35,439 nt of DNA from an uncultured Angelakisella sp. (lineage in GTDB: Bacteria > Bacillota > Clostridia > Oscillospirales > Ruminococcaceae), in NCBI GenBank assembly GCA_910585535.1, contig CAJUFK010000024.1:1-35439 (forward strand), given 5' to 3'. The notes beneath the pieces were generated by a model that saw only the letters and a list, made by a program, of their open reading frames with translations, made no database searches and was not told the origin of the DNA. Shown here piece by piece: positions 6,582-14,521 of this stretch. Within the stretch, counting starts at the first letter, position 1. Each line of letters opens with the position of its first letter. The position numbers were made by a program, and so were the translations under genes.

Positions 6582-7939
6582 TGGTTGTGAAGGAAAAAAC
6601 CTACCGCTTTGTCTTTTTCTCCCTCTACCAGTGGGAGGAGATGGCTCGCTACCTGGAAGAAATGGCCGCCGATGGCTGGCTGTTGGATAAGCCTGGAAAC
6701 ACTCTTTGGCGGTTCCGGCGGGTCCCGCCCCAAAAGCTTCGGTTCGAGGTGGTGTTCTTCCCCGACGCCTCCGGCTTCGACCCCGGCCCCACCGAGGGCC
6801 TCCGGGTGATGGAGGACTACTCCGCCCGGGACGGCTGGCGGCTCCTTGCCCAGTGGGGCCAGGCCCAGTTCTTCGTCAACGACCGGGAGGACCCGGTTCC
6901 TATGGAGACCGACCCGGTGGTCCAGGTGGAGACACTCCGCAAGGCCATGAGGCGCACCATGCTCCCGGCTCATTTCCTGCTGCTGGGGGTCATCCTGTTC
7001 CAGCTGTGGATGGAGCTTTCCCAGCTGTGGAAGGACCCGGTGGACTTCTTCTCCAGCAGCTTTTACCTGGGGATGATCCCCTTTTGGCTGCTGCTCCTGG
7101 CTGCCCAGGGGTGCGAGATCGGCAGATACTTCCTGTGGGTCCGCCAGGCCCGCCAGGCGGCGGAGGACGGGGTGTTCCTCTCCGCCGGGCCCCAAAGGTG
7201 GACCTGGCTGCTCCTGGGCCTTGCCGTCCTGATCCTGGTCTGGACCACCCTTGGCTCGGCCCTTTGGACCCAAAGCCTGGCCATCTGGAGCGGCTGCTAC
7301 CTCCTCATCCTCCTTTTGACGACCCTGGCCCGGGACGCCATGAAGCGGCGGGGCGTCTCCCGGAGGGTCAACCGGGCCCTGTCCATCGGCCTCTGCGTCC
7401 TGCTGACCTTCGGGCTGCTATCGGGGGTGACCGCCCTCCTCATCCAAAGGGGGATCGGACGGCCCAAGGCCCCGGAAAGCTACCAGTTCGGGAACCACAC
7501 CTTCTCCATCTGGCAGGACCCCATCCCCCTGAGGGTGGAGGATCTGGTCCCGGTGGCAGGGGTCCGCTACTCCTCCCGGGCGGAAACAGAGGAGACCTTC
7601 CTCCTGGCCAGGCGAAAATACAGCCAGGATACCCTCCTGGGGGAGAGCCCGGAGGCCCCGGAGCTGGAATACACCATCGTGGAGGTGAAGGCGGCCTTCC
7701 TCTACAACCTCTGCCGGGACTCCATGGTGAAGGAGGACCCCCTTTTCGAGAGAGACTGGCGGCCTGCTGACCCCGCCCCCTGGGGGGCCAACGCCGCCTA
7801 CCGGATGTACCGCCACGGGGAGCCCGACGACTGGTATCTCCTCTGCTTCCCGGACCGTCTGGCGGAGGTCCAGCCCCGGGGTCTGGATCTCACTCCAGAG
7901 GTGATGGCTACCATAGGGAAACGGCTGAAAACCTCGTAA
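6581..7939 (+). CDS. DUF2812 domain-containing membrane protein
   Basis: A 452-aa protein. The N-terminal ~115 residues form DUF2812 (YRFVFFSLYQWEEMARYLE, then MAADGWLLDK), a small soluble domain. About five membrane helices follow between residues ~127 and ~290, then a soluble ~160-residue C-terminal domain. DUF2812 proteins are very often encoded directly after PadR regulators in Firmicutes, as here, and their biochemical role is not known. The ATG at 6581 overlaps the PadR stop. However, GGAAGGAG is only 2 bp before it and 8 bp before an in-frame GTG at 6587, so the true start may be 6587. After the stop, a weak stem (AAAGCCG with CGGCTTT near 7987) is visible but has no T tract. Confidence 0.85.
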   Translation: MVVKEKTYRFVFFSLYQWEEMARYLEEMAADGWLLDKPGNTLWRFRRVPPQKLRFEVVFFPDASGFDPGPTEGLRVMEDYSARDGWRLLAQWGQAQFFVNDREDPVPMETDPVVQVETLRKAMRRTMLPAHFLLLGVILFQLWMELSQLWKDPVDFFSSSFYLGMIPFWLLLLAAQGCEIGRYFLWVRQARQAAEDGVFLSAGPQRWTWLLLGLAVLILVWTTLGSALWTQSLAIWSGCYLLILLLTTLARDAMKRRGVSRRVNRALSIGLCVLLTFGLLSGVTALLIQRGIGRPKAPESYQFGNHTFSIWQDPIPLRVEDLVPVAGVRYSSRAETEETFLLARRKYSQDTLLGESPEAPELEYTIVEVKAAFLYNLCRDSMVKEDPLFERDWRPADPAPWGANAAYRMYRHGEPDDWYLLCFPDRLAEVQPRGLDLTPEVMATIGKRLKTS

Positions 7940-8032
7940 AGCCGCGCCTTCGGGGCGTTGAAGCCCCCAAAAGGATTATCCCAATTCGGCTTTGTGTTCC
8001 CGACAAATCATAATGAATAGGAGCGTATAATT

Positions 8033-8218
8033 ATGTCATTTAAGAAGAAATCCAGAATCATTGCGTTGATTATGCTTATTGCTGCAGTCGTGTTCTTTGT
8101 GTTTTCAATCACTCATCCAACATCCAGTTTCCCTTGGAGTAATACTATAACATATTTCATTTATGCTGTTTACATTTTTATCATGGTGGTACTGTTTGTT
8201 GCTCCGTACAGAAAGTAA
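8033..8218 (+). CDS. Small two-helix membrane protein in an AT-rich island
   Basis: A 61-aa protein that I do not recognise. A lysine-rich N-terminus (MSFKKKSR) precedes one hydrophobic helix at about residues 9-27. A short polar loop with HPTSSFPWSN follows, then a second helix at about 38-57, ending in APYRK. TAGGAG lies about 11 bases before the ATG. Codon use is strikingly AT-rich compared with the genes on both sides, which suggests recent acquisition. It lies beside an inverted repeat that looks like a mobile-element remnant. It could be the end of an integrated element; it is not obviously a toxin. Confidence 0.55.
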   Translation: MSFKKKSRIIALIMLIAAVVFFVFSITHPTSSFPWSNTITYFIYAVYIFIMVVLFVAPYRK

Positions 8219-8266
8219 AATAAGAAGCTGCTACGAATGAATATACAAAATGGAATAACTATTAGT

Positions 8267-8342
8267 CTTAGAGTCTATCCCGGAATTAGACGCAAAATCT
8301 GCCGTCAGGATATATGTGGACAATTTCGGGATAGGCTCTTAG
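8267..8342. repeat. MITE-like imperfect inverted repeat with CTTAG flanks
   Basis: The 21-bp ends 8267-8287 and 8322-8342 are inverted repeats matching at about 18 positions (core CTATCCCG and CGGGATAG), separated by 34 bp. CTTAG occurs at both outer edges (8267-8271 and 8338-8342) as a possible target-site duplication. There is no T tract, so a terminator is unlikely. The size and structure suggest a miniature transposable element or the fused ends of a deleted insertion sequence. Confidence 0.5.
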
Positions 8343-8372
8343 GGAACACAAAAGCGAATTGGGAGAAAGGAT

Positions 8373-8401
8373 TTGTATTTTAGGGGAGAACGTGGTATTA
8401 T
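8373..8401 (+). promoter_or_regulatory. Promoter of the ribokinase gene
   Basis: TTGTAT (8373-8378), a 17-bp spacer, and TATTAT (8396-8401). The predicted start near 8408 lies 27 nt before the ATG, leaving room for AAAGGAG. Confidence 0.6.
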
Positions 8402-8434
8402 GAAAAAAAACACCCTGTAAAGGAGCGTTGGAAG

Positions 8435-9346
8435 ATGAATAAAAAGATCCTGGTAATCGGCAGTCTAAACATGGATATGGTAATCCCGGTGAAAGAGCTT
8501 CCCCAGCGGGGGGAGACCATTCTGGGAGGAAGCCCCGACTACATCCCCGGGGGAAAAGGGGCAAACCAGGCTTGTGCTGCCGGCAAGCTGGGGGGCTCGG
8601 TGACCATGCTGGGCAAGGTGGGCAAGGATGCCATGGGACGGACCCTTAAGGAGAACCTGGCCGCCGCCGGGGTGGACGTCTCCCCTGTTGAAGAAACCTC
8701 TGACGCTCCCACCGGAATGGCGGTGATCTATGTCAGCGAGACAGGGAGCAACAGCATCGTGGTTATTCCCGGGGCCAACGCTCTCTGCGATGCGTCGTAC
8801 ATCCAGGCCAACGAGGACCTGATCGCTGCCAGCGACATCATCGTCCTGCAGCTGGAGATTCCTTATGAGGCGGTGTTCCGGGCCATCGAACTGGCAAAAA
8901 AGCACAGGCGGCTGGTGGTGCTGAATCCCGCTCCGGCCCCGGATTCCCTGCCCCCGGAGGTCATCTCCAAGCTGGACTACTTTACCCCCAACGAAACAGA
9001 GCTGGCCCGAATTGCCGGACTGCCGGTGGGAGGCGTGGAGGAGGCCATCGCCGCCGGAAAGAAGCTGGTCTCCCAGGGGGTGGGCACCGTTCTGGCCACC
9101 CTGGGGGAGGCGGGAGCCCTGCTGGTAACATCACAGGAGGCCAAGGTCATTCCCACCCTGCGGGTGAAGGCGGTGGACACCACCGCGGCTGGGGACACCT
9201 TCAACGGGGCGTTTGTTACGGCTTTGGCGGAGGGGATGGACGAAGCCGCGGCCATAACCTTCGGCAATAAGGCGGCAGCCATTTCAGTGACCCGGAAAGG
9301 GGCCCAGACCTCCATCCCCACCCGGGCGGAGGCAGACGCCTATTAG
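8435..9346 (+). CDS. rbsK: Ribokinase (PfkB family)
   Basis: A 303-aa carbohydrate kinase, the usual length of ribokinase. It phosphorylates D-ribose at O-5 with ATP in the cytoplasm, feeding the pentose phosphate pathway. Seen motifs: the N-terminal GSLNMDMV, the substrate-binding GGKGANQACAAGKLG (about residues 43-57), NETE near residue 187, and the catalytic PfkB signature VDTTAAGDTFNGAF with the base Asp. GNKAAAISVTRKGAQTSIP near the C-terminus is typical of ribokinase. AAAGGAG precedes the ATG by 9 bases. No ribose transporter or nucleosidase is nearby, so it may serve nucleoside salvage. Other PfkB sugar kinases remain possible, but the full set of motifs favours ribokinase. Confidence 0.92.
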   Translation: MNKKILVIGSLNMDMVIPVKELPQRGETILGGSPDYIPGGKGANQACAAGKLGGSVTMLGKVGKDAMGRTLKENLAAAGVDVSPVEETSDAPTGMAVIYVSETGSNSIVVIPGANALCDASYIQANEDLIAASDIIVLQLEIPYEAVFRAIELAKKHRRLVVLNPAPAPDSLPPEVISKLDYFTPNETELARIAGLPVGGVEEAIAAGKKLVSQGVGTVLATLGEAGALLVTSQEAKVIPTLRVKAVDTTAAGDTFNGAFVTALAEGMDEAAAITFGNKAAAISVTRKGAQTSIPTRAEADAY

Positions 9347-9385
9347 GGCCGCCGGATCCGAAAAGATCCCTGAAAACAGACAGGA

Positions 9386-9421
9386 AAACACCAGCCCAAA
9401 AAGGAAGGGCTGGTGTTTTTT
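9386..9421. terminator. Bidirectional terminator between rbsK and fumC
   Basis: AAACACCAGCCC (9386-9397) and GGGCTGGTGTTT (9407-9418) form a perfect 12-bp stem followed by T residues. On the minus strand the stem is followed by TTTTCC. It serves both convergent genes. Confidence 0.9.
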
Positions 9422-9458
9422 GGAAGCCGTCAGGGACGGCAATTTCATTTGTGCCGTT

Positions 9459-10817
9459 TTATACCATCTTTTCCGGACGAACGATCTCGTCAAAGGCCGC
9501 CCCGTCCAGGTATCCCAGGGCCAGAGTGGCTTCCCGGAGGGTGGTTCCGTCGCAGAGGGCCTTCTTGGCGCAGGCCGCCGCCTTCTCGTACCCGATGCGA
9601 GGGGTCAGGCAGGTGACCAGCATCAGGGAGTTTTGAAGGTTCTCCGCCATTTGATCCTCGTTGGGAAGGATTCCCCCGGCGCAATGCTCCCGGAAGGAGT
9701 CCATGGCGTCGGCCAGCAGCCGGGCGGAGGTGAGGAAGTTGTAGGCGCACACCGGCAGAAAAACGTTAAGCTGGAAGTTGCCCTGGCTGGCGGCAAAGCC
9801 GATGGCGGCGTCATTCCCCATAACCTGAACCGCCACCATGGTCACCGCTTCACATTGGGTGGGGTTGACTTTCCCCGGCATGATGGAGGAACCCGGTTCA
9901 TTTTCCGGGATCCGCAGTTCTCCCATGCCGCACCGGGGCCCGCTGGCCTCCCAGCGGATGTCGTTGGCGATCTTCATAAGGTTGGCCGCCAAAGCTTTCA
10001 GGGCCCCGTGGGTGAATACCAGGGCGTCCTTGCTGGTGAGGGCATGGAATTTGTTCCCATCGGGCTGAAAGGGCAGGCTGGTAAGCTCCCGGAGCCTTTC
10101 GCAAACCGCCTGGTCAAAATCCTTGGGCGCGTTGAGGCCGGTCCCCACCGCCGTGCCGCCAATGGCCAGCTTTTGCAGTTCCCCAAGGCTTGCCTCCAGC
10201 ATCCGGCAGGGGGCGGCCACCAGCTCCCGCCAGCCAGAGACCTCCTGGGCAAAGCGAAGGGGGGTGGCGTCCTGGAGATGGGTCCGCCCGATCCGCAGCA
10301 GGTCAGGGTACCGTTCCTCCAGGGACCGGAAGGTCTCCTCCAGCCGCCGGGCGGCGGGAAGGACCTGGCCGGTCACCGCCAGGACCGCCGCGATGTGCAG
10401 GGCGGAAGGGTAGGTATCGTTGCTGGATTGGGAGAGGTTCACCTGGTCGTTGGGATGAAGGGCTGTTCCCCGCTCCCCTGCCAGGTGGGCGATAACCTCG
10501 TTGACATTCATATTGGTTTGGGTGCCGCTGCCGGTCTGCCAAACCACCAGGGGAAACTGGCTGGCCCACTTCCCCTCCCGAATCTCCCGGCAAACAGCGG
10601 AGATCGCGTCTGCCCGGCCCTGGTCCAGCTTGCCAAAGGCAGCGTTGGCCTGGGCGCAGGCATCCTTGAGAAAGGCAAAGGCCCGGATGATCTCCTCCGG
10701 CTGGCGCTGTCCGCCGATCCGAAAGTTCTGGAGGCTCCGCTGGGTTTGTGCCCCCCAGTGGCAGTCCGCCGGAACGGCGATCTCCCCCATAGTGTCGTGT
10801 TCCATACGATATTCCAT
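9459..10817 (-). CDS. fumC: Class II fumarate hydratase
   Basis: A 452-aa fumarase C, which interconverts fumarate and L-malate without an iron-sulfur cluster. The fumarase/aspartase signature GSSIMPGKVNP lies near residue 317. The class II landmarks are present: MGEIAVPADCHWGAQTQRS, TGSGTQTNMNVNEV, SQSSNDTYPSALH, and GRTHLQDATPL. These separate it from aspartase and argininosuccinate lyase. The ATG at 10817 has AGGAGG seven bases upstream. It lies 29 bp after the malic enzyme gene, so the two form an operon that links fumarate through malate to pyruvate. The terminator at 9386-9421 ends the operon. Confidence 0.95.
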   Translation of the reverse strand: MEYRMEHDTMGEIAVPADCHWGAQTQRSLQNFRIGGQRQPEEIIRAFAFLKDACAQANAAFGKLDQGRADAISAVCREIREGKWASQFPLVVWQTGSGTQTNMNVNEVIAHLAGERGTALHPNDQVNLSQSSNDTYPSALHIAAVLAVTGQVLPAARRLEETFRSLEERYPDLLRIGRTHLQDATPLRFAQEVSGWRELVAAPCRMLEASLGELQKLAIGGTAVGTGLNAPKDFDQAVCERLRELTSLPFQPDGNKFHALTSKDALVFTHGALKALAANLMKIANDIRWEASGPRCGMGELRIPENEPGSSIMPGKVNPTQCEAVTMVAVQVMGNDAAIGFAASQGNFQLNVFLPVCAYNFLTSARLLADAMDSFREHCAGGILPNEDQMAENLQNSLMLVTCLTPRIGYEKAAACAKKALCDGTTLREATLALGYLDGAAFDEIVRPEKMV

Positions 10818-10846
10818 AACTGTCCTCCTGTTACGGATAAAAGCTT

Positions 10847-12007
10847 CTACTTTTGGTTGTCTGTCCAGGCCTTCCCCACTGCCTCCGCAACCTTCTGGGA
10901 GATGCCGGGCTCAAAGATACTGGGAATGATACAATGGGCGGACCGCTTCTCCTCCGGCACTGCCTCCGCAATGGCATAGGCGGCGGCCAGCATCATCTCC
11001 GGGGTGATCCGAGAAGCCCGAACGTCCAAAGCCCCCCGGAAGATCCCCGGGAAGGCCAAAACGTTGTTGATCTGGTTGGGAAAATCGGAGCGTCCCGTTC
11101 CAACGACGGCGGCTCCCCCTGCCAAAGCTTCCTCCGGGAAGATCTCCGGCTCCGGGTTAGCCATTGGGAAGACGATGGCCTTGGGGGCCATCGAGGCTAC
11201 CATCTCCCTGGTGACCAGCTTGGGAGCGGAGACCCCCACAAAGACGTCCGCCCCCTGAAGGGCATCCGCCAGGCTGCCGGAACGCCCCTCCTGTCCGGTA
11301 AGGGCGATCAGCTCCCGCTGGGCGGAATTGGCGGCGTTTTCCCTGTTGACGATGCCCTGGCGGTCACAGACGGTAAGTTCCCCCACCCCCAGGCGAAGCA
11401 GCATCTTGGCAATGGCGGTGCCGGCGCTCCCTGCCCCGTTGACCACCACCCGGAGGGTCTCCAGGGGCTTGTCCACCACCTTGGCGGCGTTGATGAGGGC
11501 GGCGGCGTTGACGATGGCAGTGCCGTGCTGATCGTCGTGAAAGACAGGGATGTCCACCAGCTCCTGGACCCTGCGCTCGATCTCGAAGCAGCGGGGGGCG
11601 GCGATGTCCTCCAGGTTGATCCCCCCAAAGGCAGGGGCCAGATTCTTGATGGCGGTGATGATCTCCTCGGTATCCTGGGTATCCAGGCAGATGGGAACGG
11701 CATCCACCCCGCCAAATCGTTTGAAGAGGACTGATTTCCCCTCCATCACCGGAAGGGCAGCCTTGGGTCCGATGTTCCCCAGGCCCAGCACTGCGGAGCC
11801 GTCGGTGATTACCGCCACCAAGTTCCCCTTGCAGGTGTACCGGTAGACCTCGTTAGGTTCCTTGGCGATTGCCAGGCAGGGAGCCGCCACCCCGGGGGTG
11901 TAGGCCAAACTAAGGTCATCGGCGTTCTCCACCGGGACCTTGCTGGCCACGGTGAGTTTCCCCTTGTGCCGCTCGTGTAGTGCCAGGGCTTTCTCGTATG
12001 CGTCCAT
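10847..12007 (-). CDS. Malic enzyme (NAD(P)-dependent, short bacterial type)
   Basis: A 386-aa short bacterial malic enzyme that oxidatively decarboxylates L-malate to pyruvate. The catalytic tyrosine region reads SLAYTPGVAAPCLAI, and the substrate/lysine region reads GNLVAVITDGSAVLGLG, then GPKAALPVMEGKSVLFK. The metal site is HDDQHGTA and the dinucleotide fold is VNGAGSAGTAIAK. NAD or NADP preference cannot be decided. The short form lacks the phosphotransacetylase-like tail of MaeB. The start at 12007 has AGGAGG eight bases upstream; the longer frame runs into a T-rich leader and lacks a site. It is first in an operon with fumC. Confidence 0.93.
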   Translation of the reverse strand: MDAYEKALALHERHKGKLTVASKVPVENADDLSLAYTPGVAAPCLAIAKEPNEVYRYTCKGNLVAVITDGSAVLGLGNIGPKAALPVMEGKSVLFKRFGGVDAVPICLDTQDTEEIITAIKNLAPAFGGINLEDIAAPRCFEIERRVQELVDIPVFHDDQHGTAIVNAAALINAAKVVDKPLETLRVVVNGAGSAGTAIAKMLLRLGVGELTVCDRQGIVNRENAANSAQRELIALTGQEGRSGSLADALQGADVFVGVSAPKLVTREMVASMAPKAIVFPMANPEPEIFPEEALAGGAAVVGTGRSDFPNQINNVLAFPGIFRGALDVRASRITPEMMLAAAYAIAEAVPEEKRSAHCIIPSIFEPGISQKVAEAVGKAWTDNQK

Positions 12008-12022
12008 GTTTTGATTCCTCCT

Positions 12023-12056
12023 GTCAAAAATAAAAAACGACCGTATCGTCTTCTTC
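12023..12056 (-). promoter_or_regulatory. Weak hairpin with T run in the malic enzyme leader
   Basis: On the minus strand a short stem (AAGACGA with TCGTTTT around TACGG) is followed by a T-rich run ending at the ribosome binding site of the malic enzyme gene. It resembles a weak intrinsic terminator placed where an attenuator would be. The stem is short, so confidence is low. Confidence 0.3.
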
Positions 12057-12149
12057 AAGATGGGTGAACACCCCGGCAAGGAAGCACCTCTGGCCGAGAA
12101 TCAGGGGGGTGATTCCGCCGTAAATTATTTTTAGGGTGTGACCCAAAAG

Positions 12150-12286
12150 TCAAGGTGCCCAGATTTTTCGCAAGGGAAATGGGAGTGCAAGGAGAAAAGT
12201 CCAAGGCGTACTTGCGTACGGCAAGCTTTTTTGACGCGGCAAATCCCTTCCCTCGTACAAGCCGGGGCTTTCGGGGCACGCCCTAG
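12150..12286. repeat. Structured intergenic element, likely dispersed repeat
   Basis: This non-coding stretch folds as an imperfect long inverted repeat. GTGCCC (about 12156) faces GGGCAC (about 12279); AAGGGAAATGGGA faces TCCCTTCCCT; GGCGTAC faces GTACGGC at the centre (about 12207-12225). It holds no convincing gene. Long spurious frames cross it. Similar sequence tails are, from memory, recurrent in Oscillospiraceae genomes, so it is probably a dispersed repeat. Copy number cannot be tested in this window. Confidence 0.45.
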
Positions 12287-12302
12287 GAAGTCCTGGGAAG
12301 AT

Positions 12303-12347
12303 CCAAAAAATAAAGAGCCTGGAGCCTGTTTTTGGCTCCAGGCTCTT
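12303..12347 (-). terminator. Strong terminator of the tRNA operon
   Basis: AAGAGCCTGGAGCC (12313-12326) and GGCTCCAGGCTCTT (12334-12347) form a perfect 14-bp stem. On the minus strand TTTATTTTTT follows (12312-12303), directly downstream of tRNA-Thr. Confidence 0.95.
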
Positions 12348-12353
12348 GCCTGG

Positions 12354-12429
12354 TGGAGCTGCTAGGCAGATTCGAACTGCCGACCTCGTCCTTACCAAGG
12401 ACGCGCTCTGCCAACTGAGCCATAGCAGC
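12354..12429 (-). tRNA. tRNA-Thr (anticodon GGT)
   Basis: A complete cloverleaf on the minus strand. The acceptor stem is GCTGCTA with TAGCAGC, the discriminator base is T, and CCA is encoded (12356-12354). The anticodon stem CGTCC/GGACG holds the loop TTGGTAA, giving anticodon GGT. The T arm contains GTTCGAAT. It is the second tRNA of a two-gene transcript. Confidence 0.97.
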
Positions 12430-12452
12430 GAACAACCGCGTAACGCGGCGTT

Positions 12453-12528
12453 TGGCAGGGGCAGAAGGGCTCGAACCCTCGGCACGCGGTTTTGGAGACC
12501 GCTGCTCTACCAACTGAGCTATACCCCT
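12453..12528 (-). tRNA. tRNA-Trp (anticodon CCA)
   Basis: A complete cloverleaf. The acceptor stem is AGGGGTA with TGCCCCT, the discriminator base is G, and CCA is encoded. The anticodon stem GCGGT/ACCGC holds the loop CTCCAAA, giving anticodon CCA. The T arm contains GGTTCGAGCC. It is first in the operon, 23 bp before tRNA-Thr. The spacer carries a small hairpin (CCGCG with CGCGG). Confidence 0.97.
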
Positions 12529-12623
12529 ATACGGTTCCGTTCCCGGATGATACCCTGCGTTTCCGCTTTGTCTCCCTCTTCCTCCGGCCCGGAAAACCGG
12601 GGGCGGTCAAGTCAACGGTATTT

Positions 12624-12652
12624 ATTATAAGACATGGGACCGCAAATGTCAA
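12624..12652 (-). promoter_or_regulatory. Consensus promoter of the tRNA-Trp/Thr operon
   Basis: On the minus strand TTGACA (12652-12647), a 17-bp spacer and TATAAT (12629-12624) match sigma-A consensus exactly. The predicted start near 12617 leaves a leader of about 90 nt before tRNA-Trp. Confidence 0.92.
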
Positions 12653-12716
12653 GGACTTTTTTCGGGAAATCGCAATTTTTTTGGAGGCTGGGGCGCTCCC
12701 CTTTTCACCCAAGGGA

Positions 12717-13496
12717 TCACTCCCCTCCCTTGGTGAAAAAGTAGCGCTCTTCCCCCTCCGCCATGACCCGGCAGCCCTTTACCCGAAACACCCGGTCCAG
12801 GGTACCTCGATCAAAGACCTCCGCCGGAACGCCCTGGTCCGCCAAGGCACCGCCGGCAAGAACCACCAGGTCGTCCGCCCACTCCAGGGCCTGGGGAAGA
12901 TCATGGAGAACGGCGATCACCGTTTTCCCCCGGTCCCGAAGGAGGCAGATCAGTTCCATCAGTTCCAGCTGGTGCCGCAGATCCAGGTAGGCGGCAGGCT
13001 CATCCAGCAGCACCAGCGGGGTATCCTGGGCCAGCGCCATAGCAAAATAAACCCGCTGCCGCTGCCCCCCGGAGAGTTCCGAGACGTTTCGTCCGCGGTA
13101 GTCCGCCACCCTGGTCAAGGTCATGGCCTCCTCCACCTTCTCCTTGTCCTGGGAGGTCATCCGCCGGGGATAGCCCAGGTAAGGAAACCGTCCATGGGAG
13201 ACCAGACTGTAAGCGGAAATGCCGCTGGCCGGGCGCTCCTGGGGCAGAAGGGATACCATCCGGGCCAGTTCCCGCCTGGGGATCTTCTCCAGGGGCCTGC
13301 CCTCCAAAAGGATCTCCCCCGCCATCGGCGGGAGAAGCCGGGCGCAGAGGCGCAGGAGGGTGGATTTTCCGCAGCCGTTGGGTCCCAGCAGGGCGGTGAC
13401 CTTTCCCCGGGAAAAGTCCAAAGTCAGATTGCGAAGCACCGCTTCCCCATAATATCCGCCGGAAAGTCCCCGGAGGGCGAGAATCTCCTGGGTCAT
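12717..13496 (-). CDS. ABC transporter ATPase, iron-chelate/cobalamin type
   Basis: A 259-aa ATPase of the FecE/FhuC/BtuD class that powers the neighbouring permease from the cytoplasmic face. Walker A is GPNGCGKST, the Q-loop is SLLPQERPASG, the signature is LSGGQRQRVYFAMAL, Walker B is LVLLDEPAAYLDL, and the H-loop is VLHDLPQA. DEPAAYLDLRHQ and LCARLLPPMAGEILL are typical of the siderophore/B12 subfamily. The start at 13496 overlaps the permease stop as ATGA and has GGAGG upstream; the longer frame lacks support. It is last in a binding protein-permease-ATPase operon. The cargo could be a ferric siderophore, haem or a corrinoid. Confidence 0.93.
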   Translation of the reverse strand: MTQEILALRGLSGGYYGEAVLRNLTLDFSRGKVTALLGPNGCGKSTLLRLCARLLPPMAGEILLEGRPLEKIPRRELARMVSLLPQERPASGISAYSLVSHGRFPYLGYPRRMTSQDKEKVEEAMTLTRVADYRGRNVSELSGGQRQRVYFAMALAQDTPLVLLDEPAAYLDLRHQLELMELICLLRDRGKTVIAVLHDLPQALEWADDLVVLAGGALADQGVPAEVFDRGTLDRVFRVKGCRVMAEGEERYFFTKGGE

Positions 13497-14521
13497 CGCC
13501 TCCGCCTCCTTTCCTTGAGGAGAAGCCACAGGAAGAAAGGCCCTCCGATAAAATTAAGCAGGATTCCCACCGGCAGCTCATAAGGGGCAAAGAGCAGCCG
13601 GCTGAGAAGGTCACACCCCACCACAAAGGCTCCCCCCAGGAGGGCGGCGGCGGGAAGGAGCAGCCGGTTATCCTCCCCCATCAGGAACCGGGCAGCGTGA
13701 GGGACAATAAGGCCAACAAAGCCCAAAAGCCCCCCCATGCTCACCGCCCCTCCCGCCAGGACGGCGGCAATGGCAAGGAACAAAAAACGGCAGCCTTTTA
13801 CCGGCAGGCCCAGGCTCCGGGCAGTTTCCTCCCCCAGGGCCAGGACGTTGAGGTCGTGGGAAAAAAGGAGGGCGGACAGAAGACCGCCAAGGACATACCA
13901 TAGGGCAAAGGAGAGCTGCCCCGTGGTGACCCCGGAAAAGCCCCCAACCAAAAAGGCGCTGGCTCCGGCCCAGGCATCGGGGACCAAAACGGTGATGGCG
14001 TCACTCCCCGCCCCAAAAAATCCGCTTACCGCCACCCCGGCCAGAACGATGGTAATTCGGGAGGCCCCGGTCTTAGCCGCCAGGGCGTAGATGATGCCAC
14101 AAGCCAGCAACGCCCCGGAGAAGGCAGCCAGAGGGGTAACGTCCCAGCGCCCCGGAAAAAGAAGCGCCGCCGCCAGGACAAAAAAGCCGCTGCCGGCGTT
14201 GACCCCAATAATGTTGGGCCCGGCCAGGGGGTTCATCAGGACCGCCTGGAGGACGGCGCCGCTTACCGCCAAAGCAGCCCCGGTAAGGACCGCCGCCGCC
14301 GCCCTGGGCAGACGGATATGGCGAAGGATATTCCAGCTGCTTTGGGGGATCTCCTCCCCCAAAAGAAAGCCCCAAAGCTGGGAGAGGGGCACCTGCACCG
14401 GCCCCAGGGAAACAGCCAGGGCAGTGAGAGCTGCCAGGAGGATCCCTAGGGCGCAGAGGAGCAGAACAGGCCGGTCAGTCCAGGGAAATCTCCGGGTAGA
14501 GGATGTTCGCCAAATAGCCAT
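13493..14521 (-). CDS. FecCD-family ABC transporter permease
   Basis: A 342-aa permease with about nine or ten membrane helices. Family landmarks are RLPRAAAAVLTGAALAVSGAVLQAVLMNPLAGPNIIGVNAGSG in the first third (split across residues ~88-130), GEETARSLGLPV for ATPase coupling, and GFVGLIVPHAARFL near residue 275. The start at 14521 puts the first 15 codons inside the end of the binding-protein gene. It has a GGGGGGAA site and no later ATG or GTG precedes the first helix. A longer frame runs back to 14689 without support. It forms the membrane channel for the substrate delivered by the lipoprotein. Confidence 0.92.
   Translation of the reverse strand: MAIWRTSSTRRFPWTDRPVLLLCALGILLAALTALAVSLGPVQVPLSQLWGFLLGEEIPQSSWNILRHIRLPRAAAAVLTGAALAVSGAVLQAVLMNPLAGPNIIGVNAGSGFFVLAAALLFPGRWDVTPLAAFSGALLACGIIYALAAKTGASRITIVLAGVAVSGFFGAGSDAITVLVPDAWAGASAFLVGGFSGVTTGQLSFALWYVLGGLLSALLFSHDLNVLALGEETARSLGLPVKGCRFLFLAIAAVLAGGAVSMGGLLGFVGLIVPHAARFLMGEDNRLLLPAAALLGGAFVVGCDLLSRLLFAPYELPVGILLNFIGGPFFLWLLLKERRRRR

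Noticed and set aside
12138..12513. Open frames crossing the structured element and the two tRNAs
   Set aside because: They pass through complete tRNA genes and a terminator. Their codons reflect RNA genes, not protein.
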